Shown: positions 23,863 through 35,347 of the stretch, piece after piece
How the letters are laid out: each line of letters opens with the position of its first letter
Position numbering within the stretch: the stretch's first letter is position 1
NCBI RefSeq assembly: GCF_000439435.1
Contig: NC_021846.1
Location: 806,001-870,000 of the forward strand
Direction: 5' to 3'
Length of the DNA stretch: 64,000 nt
From: Spiroplasma taiwanense CT-1
Lineage (GTDB): Bacteria > Bacillota_I > Bacilli_A > Mycoplasmatales > Mycoplasmataceae
Translations under genes and position numbers: made by a program
Notes under the pieces: generated by a model
Database searches by the model: none
The model's input: only the letters and a program-made list of their open reading frames with translations
Told to the model about the DNA's origin: nothing

Positions 23863-24164
23863 TTAGTATTATTAGAAACCTATTAAAAATTAAATATTTT
23901 ATATCAATATCATTTAGAATAGTTTTTTAAATTTTATAAACAACTGGGTCATTTTACCATATCTTTTTCATTTCATTTATACGCTCTACGACTCATTACA
24001 TTGCCTTTAAAAAACTTATTTTTAAATGACAATGGAGAAAACACAAAAAAGACACAAAATTTATTAACTTTTTTTAATATAGAATGCACCATTTATTCTG
24101 GTCTCCTTCATCGTCTAAAACAATAGTACCAAATATAGAAAAATTTTCAATCATTAGATATAAA
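23863..24164. other. Intergenic stretch with a less AT-rich island, no gene called
   Basis: No complete reading frame is convincing here. Positions 23940-24010 and 24095-24125 are visibly richer in G and C than other spacers. Read on the minus strand with TGA as Trp, 23930-24040 gives about 35 codons (…MSRRAYKWNEKDMV…) without a plausible start. This may be a decayed gene or an RNA element. Confidence 0.35.
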
Positions 24165-24205
24165 AAAATAAAATTAAAAAACTTTACATTAAAAATGTAA
24201 AGTTT
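24165..24205 (-). terminator. Intrinsic terminator after opp locus 2
   Basis: Exact 12-base arms (AAACTTTACATT and its complement, 24179-24205) surround a three-base loop and are followed on the minus strand by a T-rich tail. It lies 11 bases beyond the stop of oppA in locus 2. Confidence 0.8.
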
Positions 24206-24215
24206 AATAAATTAT

Positions 24216-26411
24216 TTAAGCTTTTCAAGCAGATGAATTTTGATGTAATTTTGGATCACCTATAACATCTGCTAATGCACTTTCAAATGCTGCTTTTAAT
24301 TCTTTTATTTTTTCTGCAGACAATAATTCAGTATTTAATTCAACATCTCAATATCTATATTTTCCAAGCCCATATGGAGCTGTTGATTTTGAAAATGGTT
24401 GACTATATGAAACACTAAATTCTACTGGTGCAGCTTTTGTAAAAATTGGTAATAAATATGCATTTTCATATATTAATGTTGCTTCTTCATCAGCAAAATG
24501 TTCCATTCTTATATCTTCTGATTCACTTTCATCAATTGATTTAATTTTTTGTGAATAATTTGAAAGTAGTTCAAAATGATTTTTACTTACATCATCAGTT
24601 TCTACAAGAACTTTCGAATTAATATCAGTTTTAACACTATCTCATTTATTTTCATCTAATGAAAGATCCACTGAAGAATCTAAATTTTTATACATTCTGT
24701 TTGAACCCACATAGTTCTCTAAATCTCCACCAATTCTGTAAGTTGATAGATATGTATATGGATCTGCATAATCAGCACTTCATCCACTTAATGATAAGTA
24801 AATTTTTCCTTCATTTGTAATTTGTTTGTAATCATTTGCACTATTTACTCCTGAAGATTGAATAATTTCAATTTGATTTCCAGCAATACTATTAAATCCA
24901 GCAAACATATCTAATAATTTTGGATTTAAAGTACTATTATCATCTGGATTCAATGGAAACTCTAACTTTAATTTTCCACCATTTGCAGCTAAATAACTTT
25001 TTATAGCTTCATCTTTTTCAAAGTAATCTGCAACAGCTTTTAGCTGTTCTTGAAGAGTTCCTCCAGCATAATTTTCATTTTCATAGAAAAATTCTTTTCC
25101 ATCTGCTAAATCACCATTTTTTATATCACTAAAGTCATCTTTTTTCTGTAATGATTCTGTCAAGAAACTAACATAATCTTTTCCATTTGATTCAATAAAA
25201 TCAGGTGTATATGTATTTCTTATCATTTTTGAAGGTTCACCATCTTTATCAAAAGCAGATGAAAAGTAAGATACATATTTTGATCTATCTAAATTTGCAG
25301 ATATAAACTTTCTTACTACTGGATTTTGTAAAGCTCTACTTGCAATAACTGCTTTTTGACTTACAGCTGAATTTGTTGATTCAATGTTTGAATTATATAT
25401 ATTAAACATTAATGTCATTGACGAAGAAACATCGAGTGAAGCACTTGAAGACATTCCTGCTGTTGCATTAGGGTTTTCTCAGTTTCCAACATACTTTTGT
25501 CACCCCGCAGTATCTGCAACTGCTGGTCTAAATGCATCAAGTGCTTTAGATTCAAATAATGTTCTTGTTTTATCTGACCCCCCAGTAATATAAACATATT
25601 TTAATCTATTTATATGTGTATCTTCTACTAAGTGATAGTTTGGGTTTTTATCAAGTATAATGTTACCTGTATTTACATAACTTGTTGGTAAAAATGCTCC
25701 TGAGTAATAACCTTTTCTATAGTCACTATCTGCTAATGGATTTGTAACTGCTGCTGAGTAAATTGGTGAAAACACTGAATATGTTAATAGTGTTTCAAAA
25801 TAACTAGCAGATTTTTTTAATTTAAAAGTTACTGTATTTGCAGATTCATCAACCACAATTCCAAGACCAGCTTTATTTGCTTCTCAAATTGAATCAAAAC
25901 TTCCATTTGGATCTGCTTTTGAAGCTACATATATTTCATCAGTTCCTTTTATAAATGATGTTCAAATACTAATAACTTCAGAACCATTTGACGCATTTAA
26001 AACATATTTTGCTGCATTTAAAAAGTCCGAAGCTGTTAATGTTGCAATTTTATTTCCTTGATAATCACTTCAAGTCGCATCACTTCTAACTTTATAAGTA
26101 AATTCTGTAAAATTCTCATTGTGATTACCGATATATGTATTTGTTTTACTATAATCTGTATTTGTCAATTCAAATATATCACCATAAATTCTTCCATATT
26201 GATCTGAAGCAAGTGGTGTAGCATTTGTATTTGCCAATATTGTATGATCTTCTGAGTGCATTGTATATGCTGTATTTCAGTGACCAACAGGCAATGAATA
26301 GCCTAGTTTAAAAGTATTTTCTGGATCTGCATTTGATCCACAAGCAATAACGCTTAAAGTTGTTGAACTAATTAGAGTTACACCCATTAGTCCAAATAAT
26401 AATTTTTTCAT
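24216..26411 (-). CDS. oppA: Oligopeptide ABC transporter substrate-binding lipoprotein (locus 2)
   Basis: 731 aa. The signal peptide MKKLLFGLMGVTLISSTT ends in lipobox VIAC. Solute-binding family segments appear in order: GHWNTAYTMHSED, DQYGRIYGDIFE, FTYKVRSDATWSD, TVTFKLKKSASYFETLLTY, KTRTLFESK, SGWSADYADPYTYLS and PIFTKAAPVEF. It is collinear with OppA of locus 1 but lacks the KES repeat and differs widely in surface regions, which suggests a different peptide preference. It is the last gene of locus 2, so it would still be transcribed despite the frameshift in oppC, unless polarity reduces it. Confidence 0.9.
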
Positions 26412-26427
26412 TTTCTTTTCTCCTTTT

Positions 26428-28581
26428 TTATAATTTATCTTTTATTTCTTTTAATTCTCTTTTGTTTAAATAAACAAAGTGATTTGGTTTAATTTCTGTA
26501 AATCTTGGTAAATCGAACATATAATCACTATGTTCTTTTTCAGAATTATAAATAATACTTTTTTCTTTTTTTGCCAATTCTGGTTCGGGAATTGGAATTG
26601 AACTTAATAATGCTTTTGTATAAGGATGCAATGGATTAATAAATAATTCATTTGCATCTGCTAATTCTACAATTTGACCATGATAAATAACTGCAATTCT
26701 ATCAGCTATAAAATGCACAACACTTAAATCATGTGCCACAAATATAAAAGTAATACCTAATTCTTCTTTAAATTTTTTAAATAAATTTAAAACTTGTGCT
26801 CTAATTGAAACATCCAAAGCACTAATTGGTTCATCAGCAACAATAATTTTTGGTTTCATAATCAAACTTCTTGCAATTCCAATTCTTTGACGTTGACCAC
26901 CTGAGAATTCATGTGGATATCTTGATAAATGCTCGGGAATTAAGCCAACAGATGTTAATGCATTTAAAATTAAATATTTTTTAACATCTTTATTTTTAAC
27001 TTGCTCTAATGTAATTTTTTGTTCTGGATTTAATTGATTATAATTAATCATATATTCATTCCTAATTTCCTCAGATTTATATAATTCGGGGAAATTCTCT
27101 AATCCTTCGCCAATAATTTCTTCAACAGCCATTCTATCATTTAATGATGAGCCTGGATCTTGAAAAATCATTTGAACATTTTTTCTAATCTGTTTTTTTT
27201 CTTTTTTTGTTTGTCCTTTAAAAAGATATGATTTATTAACTATTTCATCAATTGAAGGCATCTCCAAAAATTGCACAAATTCCTCTAAATTTTGTCATTC
27301 TTCTAAAGAAATATCTGATTCAATATTTTTTCAAAGCATATATTCATCAATAAGTTCTCTATCCTTAATAATATTTCTTTTAACAATTTTTTTTATATAA
27401 TCAAATTCCTTAACTTTATCATTCAAATTTTTTTGAGAAATATTATTATTAATTAAAATATCTTTCAATTCATTTTCAAAATCAGTATTTTTCAAATCCT
27501 TTGAAATTGATTTTAACATTGAAAAATTTGGATTTACCTTTTGCATTTCAGTTAAAATTTTTGTACAACCATTGATATTCATATTATTTTTTGATCAAAA
27601 ATCATTAATAAAATAATTATATTTTGCAAGAGTTTCATCTTTTTCAAAATTTGGTTTTTCTTTCAATAATTCTATTTGTCTTTTGCATTCAATTAAAAAA
27701 TCATTTCTATTAATAAATATTTTTTTATAATAATAATTTAAAAATTTATTTTTTCTTTTAAAAGGTGCAGATAACGCTTGATTTTCATATTGATAGTTTA
27801 TTGTTTCATCAAGTTTTTCTAAAAATTTCTTATGATTTATTATTATTTTATCCAATTTTTGAAAAATATTTATAAAAATTGTTTTAACATCAATATCTTC
27901 ACAAGTGTATTTTTTTTGTAATTTTAAAATTGGCTGTGCAATTTCATAAATTTCATCTAATAGTTTCTTTAGCTGTAAAATACTATTTTTTACCTGATTT
28001 TGTTTTAATAAAATTGTTTTTTCTAAGTCTAATGAGATTTCATCAATTGATTTACTTATATTTGTAATAAATCTAATAATTCTTTCTTCATTAAGAAGAA
28101 TTCTATTAATATACTTTAAATTTGAAAGAAATATATTATCAATAAATTCAACTTCATTTTTTTTAAAATTTTTTTTAAAATCTTCATTTGAAAAATTTTC
28201 AAAATTTGGATTTTGTTTATAATTTTTTTTTAAATTATTTATAAAATCATTTAAATAAATAGTTGTTGCATTCATTTTTATTTTCATGCTATACAATTTT
28301 TTTGTAATTTCTTTATTTAAAATAAATAATCTTGCAGATTTTCCAGCAATAATATCATTTTCCATATAAATTGCACCATCTTTTAATTGTTGAATTCCTA
28401 CAATTGCTCTTTCTAAAGTAGTTTTTCCACTACCTGACTCTCCTACTAAACCTAAAATCTCTCCCTTTTTTATATTAAGATTAGTTTCTTTTACGGCATT
28501 TAATTTAGAACCTTTTGATCTAAAGACAACTTTTGCGTCTCTTATTTTCAAAAATGCATTTTCTTCATAAAATTTACTCAT
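26428..28581 (-). CDS. oppF: Oligopeptide ABC transporter ATPase OppF with large insertion (locus 2)
   Basis: 717 aa. Walker A GESGSGKT is at 47-54, the Q-loop [10 protein letters not shown] near 470, signature FSGGQRQR, Walker B IIVADEP and [15 protein letters not shown] follow. The insertion (about 90-465) is even more Asn/Ile/Lys-rich than in locus 1 but keeps the internal QALSAPFKRKNKF motif and the flanking LNKEITKKL and ELPSIDE/EMPSIDE edges. The residue after Walker A differs (TTLERAIVG against TTIGRAIVG in the other loci). ATP-binding residues are intact. The gene begins 12 bases after the oppD stop and ends 16 bases before oppA. Confidence 0.93.
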
Positions 28582-28593
28582 AAAATTCCCTTT

Positions 28594-30279
28594 CTATTCT
28601 TTCATTTTAGATTTTAAATTTATAATTTCTTTTGGTTTTTCAACTTTAGGAGCTCTTTTATCAAGCAATCAAGTCTTTGCAAAATGAGTTTCAGAAACTT
28701 TAAACATCGGTGGTTCAAAATTTAAATCAACTTCCATTGCATAATTACTTCTTGATGCAAATGCATCCCCCTCAATTTTGTTAAATAAAGATGGAGGTGT
28801 TCCTTTAATAAAGAATAAATCATCTCCCTTTGTACCAAGTTGAGGTAAAGAATACAACAATGCTCATGTATATGGGTGTTTTGGATCATAGAAAATATCT
28901 TCTGTTGTTCCAATTTCAATTATTTGTCCTGCATACATAACTGCTATTCTATCAGCTAATTTTGCAACAACACCTAAGTCATGAGTTATAAAAATTACTG
29001 TAAATTTATATTCTTCTTGTAATTCTTTTATTAAATCTAAAATTTGTGCTTGAATTGTAACATCAAGTGCTGTTGTTGGTTCATCACAAATTAATATCTT
29101 TGGTCTACATGCTAAAGCAATTGCAATTACAACTCTTTGTCTCATACCTCCAGAATATCTTCCAGGTATATCTTTATATCTCTTTTCTGGATCTGGTATT
29201 CCAACTTTTCTTAAAAGTTCTATTGCCTCTTTTTTCGCAGAACTTCTACTCATTTTAAGTTGCTTTATTAAAATTTCAGAAATCTGAAAGCCCACTGATA
29301 ATAATGGATTTAATGAAGTCATTGGATCTTGAAAAATTGTTGAAATAGTTTTTCCACGTAATTTTCTTATTTCTTTTATTGCTTTAATTTTATTAATAAA
29401 ACTAAAATTTTTAATTTTACTTCAATCTAATAAAATATTATTTAAATGATCTTCATCTATTTTTTTTTCATTTATGAAATTATCAATTAGGTCTTTTAAT
29501 TCTAATTCAAATTTCTTAAAATGTTTCTTATTTATAAAATAATTATTTATAAAATCAATATTTTCCTGATTTAATTCAACATTATTTTCATAACTTTTCT
29601 TTAGAACTTCAATCATTATTGATATTTTTCTTCTTTCAAAAAAGTTTAAGTGTTTAATTTTTGAAATATCAATTTTTAATAATTCAATACTATTTTGTAA
29701 ATCACTAATTATGTCATTTTTATATTCATCGTTAGAAGATATTTTTTTCAGTTCTTCTAAGTTATTTAGTCTAAATGTCAATCTATCAATTTTAATACTA
29801 GCATTATTTTTTTTAGAGAAAAAAATTTTCTCTTGTTGTTCAGTAATTTTTCTTCCAATTTCTAAAATTTGATTTTCGGTTTTTTGACTGTCTATTCCAT
29901 TTATTTTTTTTATTTTTTTATCAATTTTTCTTATCTTTCTTTTAGTAATTTTGATAATTGATTTAATTGTAGTTTTTTCCATTAATTGATTTTGAAAATT
30001 AACTAAATCAATTGGTTTTTTAAAATATGTATTTTTATCATTTTGGGACTCAAAGTTTGGAGAATAAACTATTGACCCATCACTTATTCACCCATTATTT
30101 TCAAGCATTCCTGTAAAAGTTTTTGTAATAACTGATTTTCCACTACCCGATTCCCCAACAATTGCAATAATTTCCTTATCATAAATATCAAGTGAAACAT
30201 TTCTAATAGCTGTTAGAAAATTTGATCTTACTTGAAATTTAACCTCTATATTTCTAATTGATAAAATTTTATTTTTCAT
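28594..30279 (-). CDS. oppD: Oligopeptide ABC transporter ATPase OppD with insertion (locus 2)
   Basis: 561 aa from ATG 30279; a TTG two codons upstream (30285) is less likely because it would sit on the ribosome binding site. Walker A is at 42-49, IFQDPMTSLNP near 316, YSGGMRQR near 375, ILICDEP after it, and the C-terminus has GTPPSLF and the DAFASRSNYAM segment. The insertion (about 70-305) is shorter than in locus 1 and very Lys/Ile-rich (SIIKITKRKIRKIDKKI). All catalytic motifs are intact. Positions 29048-29148 are base-for-base identical with oppD of locus 1. Confidence 0.92.
29048..29148 (+). repeat. 101-bp tract identical between oppD of loci 2 and 1
   Basis: Partner of 19586-19686. 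The two copies are about 9.5 kb apart in the same orientation, so recombination between them would delete or duplicate most of an opp locus. Confidence 0.9.
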
Positions 30280-30292
30280 ATTCAATATTTCC

Positions 30293-31263
30293 TTATCTAT
30301 GTAATTTTGGATCTAATGAATCTGCAAAAACTTTTCCTACAAAAAAGAATAATAGTGATATACCACCAATAAAACAAATTGGTATTATTAACAAGTATGG
30401 ATAAGCCTGTCATGTTCCATCAGCAATAACCTCATTTAAAATAACTCCTAATGAAGTTTCAGTTAAAGGATTTTTTACAAATCCAAAGTTATAAAATGAC
30501 AATAATGAATCAAGCGCTATAGCTGTTGGAATTGCAAAAGTTGAAACTTGAATTATAATAGGCAGTATTTTGGGAAGAATATTTTTTCTAATAATCTTTG
30601 GACCTTTAGTTCCTAAAACTTTTGATGCAATATTATACTCTGCATTTTTTACAAGAATAATTTGTACTCTTATAATTGAAGCCAATGAAATTCAACTTGT
30701 TAGTGAGATAGCAAATACTAAAATACCAAAACTTGAATTACCTCCAAAAACAAATATAATGATTAGCCATAAAATAAGTGATGGTATCATATTTAAAAAT
30801 CTTACAATTTCAATAAATAAGATATCCAATTTTGTATAAAATCCCCAAATTGAACCAATAAATATTCCTATCAAAATTTGAATACTTGCAATAATTAATG
30901 TAAATAATAATGTAGTTCTTGTTCCTATTCACATTTTATTTCATAGTGATTCACCTAGTTTTCCAAGTCCAAATCATTCATCTGCATTTGGTTTGGCAGG
31001 GCTATTATTTGGTCTATCAACTGGAACAGGCACTTCATCTAAGGCAATACTACACGCTAAAACCAAAAATACAACTAAAATTAAAAATGATACGATAAAT
31101 AGTCTATTCAGTAAAATTCTTTTAAATACAGATTTTAATAACTATATGGTTTAGAATTAATTTTTTCTACTGTCTGATCTTTTATTTCAATAAATTTAAA
31201 CATGGAACTATCTATTTGATTAAATTTTTGAATTTCTTTTTCTTTACTATAAATTATCTCCAT
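30293..31263 (-). pseudogene. oppC: oppC of locus 2, disrupted by a one-base deletion
   Basis: The sequence is a clear OppC: coupling loop NAEYNIASKVLGTKGPKI, RKNILPKILPI, and C-terminus DSLDPKLHR, like the intact copies in loci 1 and 3. From ATG 31263 the frame reads 42 codons to KPYSY and then hits TAA at 31135-31137. Both other copies have KPYSYWKSVF here. Inserting one G between 31137 and 31136 restores TGA (Trp) and the full-length frame of about 323 aa. The break is before the first membrane helix. No obvious ATG restart precedes that helix. Either this permease is lost, or the base is a sequencing error in a short A-run. Confidence 0.85.
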
Positions 31264-31276
31264 AAATAATTCCCTT

Positions 31277-32494
31277 CTATTTTGTTAATTTTATTCTTGG
31301 ATCTAATAATGCCATTAATAGGTCACTCAATAATGAAGTAAAAACTCCACTAGCTGAAGAAATAACAATATAACCTAAAACAACATATATATCATTTGTA
31401 CTTACACCACTTAAAATATATTTGCTCATTCCAGGAACATTTCAAAATCTTTCAACAAGAATACTTGAACCAAATAAACATAATATAAAGGCTTCAGGTA
31501 AAGTTTTTATAACTCTAATTCCTGCATTTCTAAATATATGAACATAAAATACATATTTAGAACTTAAACCTTTTGAAATTGCAAATCTTGTATATTCTGA
31601 AGTCATCTCATCAATAACAAATCTTCTTGTATCTACAACAATTATAGAAATCATTAAGAAAACAACCCCAATAATGGCAAAGAAATCTGAATAAGAATTT
31701 TCACCTCAAATTCCCATAGAACCAAATACTTTAATTGATATTATTCAAATCATGGTAATTAAAACTGTTGCGGGAATTGAGCTAATTCCTAAGAAAAAAC
31801 CTTTTATTCCATTATCAATTGTTTTTTCTTTATACTTTGCAGAAAGTATACCTAATGGTATTCCAATTACATAAGATAATAAAAGAGCGACTCCACCTAA
31901 TAAAAATGAAATTGGAATAGCTCCTTTAAATTCATCTAGAACATTTGAATTTACAAAACCATTATTCTTATTCATTATTACTCCAAGAAAAAATCAAGTT
32001 TTTTCATATGTTCCTTCAATTACTAAATTATTTATTCTAATTGGTAAAAAAACTTCCTTAGGTATAAATGGTGTTATATTTCTTCAATATATTAAGACTT
32101 GTTTTATAAGTGACCCACTTAAACCATAACCAATTTTTCTATTTTCAATCAAAGCATAATATTCAACACTTCCAGGTTTAATTGAAGTTGGTTTTCCAAA
32201 ATCATAATCTGAAACTAGTGCTGAATCTGGCATAAACAATACAAGCAATATATAAACTATTGCAATTGATAAATACAAAGTAATAAAAGCATACAATATT
32301 CTTTTTAAAGAATAGCTGAATAAAGGTGCTTTTTCAAAAAATTCTTTTCTGGTAGAATTCAATTTTAAAACTGAAAACTTAAATTTTTCAAAAAATGATC
32401 CTTTAGTTTTTTTTACTTCTTCGTTTAAATCAACAGATTCAAGTAACTTCTCTAACTCCAAATCACTGAGTTTGTCTTTTGATACATTTTCCAT
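31277..32494 (-). CDS. oppB: Oligopeptide ABC transporter permease OppB (locus 2)
   Basis: 405 aa. The cytoplasmic N-terminus (about 65 aa) precedes the helix YSLKRILYAFITLYLSIAI. The coupling loop is EYTRFAISKGLSSKYVF followed by HIFRNAGIR; the C-terminus is LLMALLDPRIKL. The periplasmic segment between helices 1 and 2 (about 95-170) is the most divergent part compared with loci 1 and 3. It is the first gene of locus 2. Its partner oppC is frameshifted, so the channel may need OppC from another locus. Confidence 0.94.
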
Positions 32495-32702
32495 AATTTC
32501 CCCTTTCTGAATAAATATTTTGATAATTTAATTAATATACTAAAATTTAAAAATTGTAATTTTATTTAGAATTAGTTAAATTAATTTTTTCCTTAAACTA
32601 TTTTGAATTATGTTGTTTTATTGTATTTATAAATTTCTTTTCTTTCTTATTCATTTCCTATTTTATAATAAGTTTTCTATTCCAATATTAGTTTCCCTTC
32701 TA
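32495..32702. other. Spacer upstream of opp locus 2
   Basis: AT-rich spacer between oppB and the terminator of the decayed leader module. No convincing promoter hexamer pair or reading frame was found, so it is unclear whether locus 2 has its own promoter or depends on read-through. Confidence 0.4.
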
Positions 32703-32775
32703 CTAATAAAAAAATAGTATATCCTTTAGAATTTATTTAAAATTTATTTAAATATTTTCTGTAGATATACTATTC
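32703..32775 (-). terminator. Terminator-like hairpin of the decayed leader module
   Basis: The 11-base arms AATAGTATATC (32713-32723) and GATATACTATT (32764-32774) pair across an AT-rich 40-base loop, with a T-run following on the minus strand. The same arms occur at 42621-42631 and 42670-42680 before opp locus 3. Confidence 0.72.
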
Positions 32776-32805
32776 TTGTAATTATTTTACCTGGTTCACT
32801 TTATT

Positions 32806-32990
32806 TTAGTTTGAACTCGAATTTCAATCTACATAAAAAGATTTTTTTATAATATTTTTTAAAATTAGGCGTGTTAAAAAAATAATTGTGAACAATTTTT
32901 ATTTGTTAATTTTAGTAAATGAAAAAGATCACCAGCTGCTTGTGATTCATAAATTTTTCCTTCAAGTGCAAATAATCTTATACTAATCAT
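32806..32990 (-). pseudogene. Decayed copy of the small ORF preceding opp locus 3
   Basis: It begins MISIRLFALEGKIYES… after GAGG and resembles the intact copy at 42712-42930 (SILERKVYQSQ, then LFxLLKLT in both). After KLTN the frame stops at TAA following about 39 codons. Homology to the intact copy resumes at the DNA level, ending in GTAGATTGA and AAAATAAAGTGA shared by both, so deletions and a frameshift have shortened it. Promoter and terminator of the module are still recognisable. Confidence 0.72.
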
Positions 32991-33017
32991 TACTTATTAC
33001 CTCAATTAAATTTTTTT

Positions 33018-33046
33018 ATAATATAAAAATATTTTATGTTTGTCAA
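33018..33046 (-). promoter_or_regulatory. Promoter of the decayed leader module
   Basis: On the minus strand TTGACA (33041-33046) and TATTAT (33018-33023) are separated by 17 bases, upstream of the decayed small ORF. The spacing and the -35 match those of the intact module at 42957-42985. Confidence 0.75.
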
Positions 33047-33106
33047 CTGTTTTTATAAAATTAGTTTATTTTATGTATATTACAACAGAAATTTTAAAAA
33101 ATTAGT

Positions 33107-33134
33107 CAAAAAAAAAGTGCAAATTTGCACTTTT
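33107..33134 (-). terminator. Intrinsic terminator after opp locus 3
   Basis: A 22-base perfect palindrome (33113-33134, AAAAGTGCAAA and complement) is followed on the minus strand by a T-run. It lies about 45 bases beyond the stop of oppF in locus 3. Confidence 0.8.
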
Positions 33135-33178
33135 ATGAATAATTTATAATTATTGATAACATCGAATTATTTTTTCAA

Positions 33179-35347
33179 TTATAAGTTTTTACTATTTCTC
33201 ATTTTTTTAAATTCTCTTTGATTACCATACACAAAATGATTTTTACTTACTTCTTTAAAATATGGAATATCAATTTCATAATCAAAGTGTTCTTTTTCGT
33301 AGTTATAAACTAATAGTTTTCTATTTTGTGATAAATCTGGATCTGGTATTGGAATTGCACTAAGTAAAGATTTTGTATAAGGGTGTAATGGGTTTTTAAA
33401 TAATTCTTCTGACTCCGCTAATTCAACTATTTTTCCCTTATAAATAACAGCAATTCTATCAGCAAAGTATTTCACAACAGATAAGTCATGTGTAATAAAT
33501 AAATAAGTTAAATCAAATTGTTCTCTAAATTTTTTAAATAAATTTAAAACTTGTGCTCTAATTGAAACATCAAGAGCACTAATTGGTTCATCAGCAATAA
33601 TAATTTTTGGTTTTAAAGATAAAGCTCTTGCAATACCAATTCTTTGTTTTTGACCTCCAGAAAATTCATGTGGATATCTTGACAAGTGTTCTTCTGATAA
33701 ACCAACTGATTTAATAAGTTCTAATATTAAATCATTTTTAATTTTCGAAGATTTAATATCTTTTAAAGTTATTTTATTTTCATACACTGCATTATATTTT
33801 TCAAGAAATTCTTGCTTTGCTTCTTTTGATTTATAAAGAAAACTAAAATTATCAATACCTTCAGATAATATTTCAGAAATTGACATTTTATCATTTAATG
33901 ATGAGCCTGGATCTTGAAAAATCACCTGTGTATTTTTTCTATTCATTCATTTTTCCTTCTTAATTCTTTTTCTAAATAGGAATGAATTTGTAACAAGTTC
34001 ATCAATTGATGGCAATTCTAAAAAATTAATAAATTTAAGTATTTCCTCTTTTTCTAAACCTTCAAGAAGTTTCTTTTCTGGTTTTCAATTTAAATAGCTT
34101 TGTATACTTTCTTCATCTTTTAGAATATCATTTTTAATAATTTTTAAAATATATTCATATTCTTTTTTATATTCTTTTAATTTTAATAAATCTACTTTTG
34201 AATTATTATATAAAAAACTTTTTAATGATAATTCAAATTCTGTTTGTTTTAATGAGTTTAAAAGTGAATTAATTTGATTCTGAGTATAATTATTTTTATT
34301 GATTAGCTTAAATATTTTATTAATTGATGCTAAGTTCATATTTGATTTTGATCAAAAATCTTTTAAATAAAAATTCAGCTTTTCAATTTCTTTATTATCA
34401 CTAATATTCGATTTCAATAATAAATTAAGTTGTTTTAAAATTTCTTCATAAAACAATTCTCTTCTAATAAAGACTAAATCATAATATTTTTTTGAAATTT
34501 TATTTCTTTTTCTTAAAGGTGATGATAATGCCAGATTTTGTTCCTCTAAATTAACAATTTTCTTATAATTTTCTACTATATTTGTAAAGAAGTTAGATAC
34601 TGATTTTATATTTTCCAAAATACGAATTAAATAACTATTTGAAATACTTTCTAAATTATTAGATTTACTTAGCATTTCTTTAAATAATTCTAATATATTT
34701 AATAAATATTCATAGCTTGAAACAAGATTATCTTTAACAAAAATAACTGAATTTTTTGTTTCATTATTCTTTGAAATAATAGCTTTTTCTAATTCTTTTG
34801 GTACCTCTGGAATATAAGAGTCAATATTCATAATAAATTTATTGATTCTGTCAAAATTTATTAATATTGAATTTATTGCTTTTAAGTTCTTAGAAATTAA
34901 TAAAACTAATATTTTATTTTTTTGCTCTAAAAATTTTAAAGCATTTTTTATTTTTTCTTCACTTATTTTTTCAAGATAATAATCATCTGAAATTAATTTA
35001 ATATCTATTAATTCTATAAATTCATTAAACAATAATAATAATGAATCAATTTTTAAATTCATTTCCTTTAATTTTTTTGTAATTTTCTTATTTAATTTAA
35101 ATAAACTAGTTGGAGTTCCTGCAATAATTTGACTTTCCAAATAAATGGCACCATCTTTTAATTGTTGAACACCAGCAATTGCTCTTCCAATTGTTGTTTT
35201 TCCACTTCCCGATTCTCCAACAAGCCCAAAAACTTCACCTTTATATATATCAAAACTCACATTACTAACAGCTGTATTTTTTTTACTTCTATTTCTAAAT
35301 TGAACAACAATATCTCTAACATTTAATAATTCTTCTCTATTACTCAT
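33179..35347 (-). CDS. oppF: Oligopeptide ABC transporter ATPase OppF with large insertion (locus 3)
   Basis: 722 aa from ATG 35347, chosen because [12 protein letters not shown] aligns with the starts of the other two OppF copies; an ATG at 35365 would add six residues deeper inside oppD. The preferred start overlaps the oppD stop by eight bases. Walker A is at 44-51, [10 protein letters not shown] near 474, signature [15 protein letters not shown] and FITHDLS follow. The insertion (about 88-465) again contains the motif [13 protein letters not shown]. It is the most diverged OppF and the last gene of the locus. Confidence 0.92.
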
